From assembly GCA_032622095.1 (NCBI GenBank), contig CP136063.1, positions 68,859,980 to 68,923,979 on the forward strand: a stretch of 64,000 nucleotides of DNA, in the 5' to 3' direction. Shown piece by piece: positions 52,801-55,800 of this stretch. The notes beneath the pieces were generated by a model, which made no database searches, was not told where the DNA came from, and saw nothing but the letters and a program-made list of their open reading frames with translations. A program made the translations under genes and the position numbers. The number at the start of each line of letters is the position of its first letter. Within the stretch, counting starts at the first letter, position 1. Source of the stretch: Siphonodentalium dalli. Its lineage: Eukaryota > Mollusca > Scaphopoda > Gadilida > Siphonodentaliidae.

Positions 52801-55800
52801 CACAAACTAAATTTTATCGAATCATATAATAGACAAACTACTTATTTATAGTGTTACATGTTATATGTTACATAATAACAGACAAACTACTTATTTATAG
52901 TGTTACATGTATGTTGACGAACTTGTATGTATTGTGATACCTCTTACAGAATTATTTTTATCATAATTTTGGGGTTCGGACAAACCATGTCCGTTAAAAA
53001 TGATCTGAAACACTCCACTGCGGCTCAACACACACATTTCAATAAATTGTTGTTTGTTTTAATATTGTATCCATATCTCAGAAGATATTCAATACAGGGT
53101 GCATGTTAGGTACATATTATATGTCTATGTTGTATACATTTAAATGTATATAAATGTGTATAGTCAATAAGTAAATACGGTATTGTAATTTTTAAGCATC
53201 GCTTGAGCTCAGCGCACGTGATGTCTGTTAATTTTTTATATATGCCTAAACATATATAGGCTCCTTATGCGACCACTACTGCCGTCTAAACGACCAAGGG
53301 GTACGGGACTCAGGGAGAACCATCCCTACAGTCATATTTTGCTCCCTGCTTCCCGGTCGGAGCATTCCAAGCTGTCGGATCTCTCCCAGGCCAAGAGGTA
53401 CCTTCAGCCGCCGACTGAAGAAAGCCCATGACATATGGGGGTCCGGTCAACTGGTCGATACTTCAATATGCAACCGAACTCACAGCAGGTGAGACCACGA
53501 AAAACAGCCCCAATCCAGCAATTGAAGGATGCAGAGTAGCGGTCGCGTTGGGGAAACCAAGCATAATAGGAGATAGATGGCAGTGCTGGATGGAATTTGT
53601 CAAAACCTCACGAAAAACAGCCCCAATCCAGCAATTGAAGGATGCAGAGTAGCGGTCGCGTTGGGGAAACCAAAGATAATAGGAGATAGAGGGCAGTGCT
53701 GGATGGAATTTGTCAAAACCTTATGTCGTGGATGTTCTGAGCTATTTATGCCATTGAAAGATAGTTACAAAATTACATATGTATATTAACCCTTTACCCA
53801 ACAAACCGGCCAAAACCGGCCAAATAAAGCTTCAACGGCCTAAAATATCTTCGGTCTGTCTCAATAGAACCATACAAATATGGGTATCATTGGAACCGGC
53901 TCCTTGACCACATTGTGATAGTTACAGTTATGCCCTGTGCCAATGCATTCTCTTATATATGCGAGTCGACCATAGGTCGCCTCGCATATATAAGAGAATG
54001 CATTGGCCTAAAAAATCTTTTTTTAACACTTTTTACCATTTTTTCTTACATTCTTTAACAATTTTATAATTTTTAATGTGTTAAGCCAATGCATTCTCTT
54101 ATATATGCGAGGCGACCTATGGTCGACTCGCATATATAAGAGAATGCATTGGCACAGGGCCCTTCTGTTGGGTAAAGGGTTAATCAACTTTAGAATAAAT
54201 TTCCACAATTGTCAATGGTAATTATGGAGAGTGATGAAATAATTGAACATATCAGTTCAGTATCAAACAGGATATTGTATGAGAGGTAGCACCTGATATT
54301 CCAAATGAATTATTATGTACACTGTATCTAAATAAATAACTCAACAGATTTCACAAAGATTGTCCTGGAAACCAAAACTTATCTGCATGTTCTATCTTTC
54401 TGACAATATTTGAGATCAATGTTGAACTTGTTGGAAAATAATATCACTTTCCTTCCTATTTGAAAGTTAAAACTATGAGAGAACGTGGGTGCAATATCGT
54501 TGTAGTATTTTATATATTCAATTAGACTAACGATGGTGGATTCAATGTATTTCAATTTGCAAGAGTATATGAATCTATTAAAATAGGTATTTATAAATCA
54601 ATGCATTTGTGGTGAGTTGTCTCAGATGGAGTTAAAAAGTCACCTGTCACAGTTTTCATTCAATATCTGTCGAAATTAAAGTAAGAGAGATATTGATAGT
54701 GTATATTCAAGAAGATAAAAGGACAGTTTATGTTGAATTATTGCTGAAAATGCAGCGTTCGATTCCAATCATGTTACATTTGAAGAGTTTTGTGTTTGTA
54801 AGTGAGGCGTCCTGGAAAAATTGACACAGGAAGGTATAAAGACTGGTGTTGTTTGTTATTTATGGGATTTTGTAGATTGCTCTCCATTCTGTGTCACTCA
54901 GAGTTTTCCCAAGGAGTTTTTCCTATTTGGCCGGATTATGTTGTGGTAAAATTACGACCTTATCCAAATAGATGGGGTGAAAAGTTGTACATGTCTTTTC
55001 TGAATATTGTTCAGCATGTGCAAATATCTTTGTTATCTTATCAAGTTATATGGCCCCTATCTCTCATGTTTTTCAAGCTGGGGCAGTGAACTGAGTACCC
55101 CTTGATATATAGTGAAAGGGGTAAGTAAGTCATATATGAATTATTCATAATTGAGAAAGACTGACTCGTCTAAGTCTCAATTTGATTTATAGCAACATTC
55201 CATTTCTATAAAATGTCTATCAAAATGACCAGCGCAGTGGCACACAACGTAACTCTTTCATATAAATACGATGTTTGTGTGCATGTGTGATGATTGTGCT
55301 AGGATACACGACGGGGTTGTGATAGTACCTCGTTTAAGATTGATCAAGTAGGAAATAACAAAAAGTGTTCAGTCTTGAACATTCTATTTCCAACCCTTCT
55401 TTGTTTAAAACACAAACTTTATTTCCTCCAAATGGTTCTAATTCATATAGCAAAATTGTTTTCCAACGAGTTACTATTGATGGTTCAAGTATGTTTTAAT
55501 CCCAAGAAAATGTGTTCCGGTCGAATGGCGCACTCTCTGTGCAAATTTCTACAGCTCAGATATCGTGTTTTATGAAAGGACACAACAAATGTATTTAAAT
55601 ATTTTGACCATTTTAGTTTAATGACGCTTTCTTCAAATGGGTCTAGCGACCGAATCATAAAATGACATAAAAAATGCACACATCATACATGTACATCGGA
55701 ATGTTTTTTCCCGGAGTGATATCAAACGGAAATGACTCAGATCCTCGTCCGACCATTTCCCAGAAATATCCCTTGTTACAAGTGACCAGGACCCGAAATA

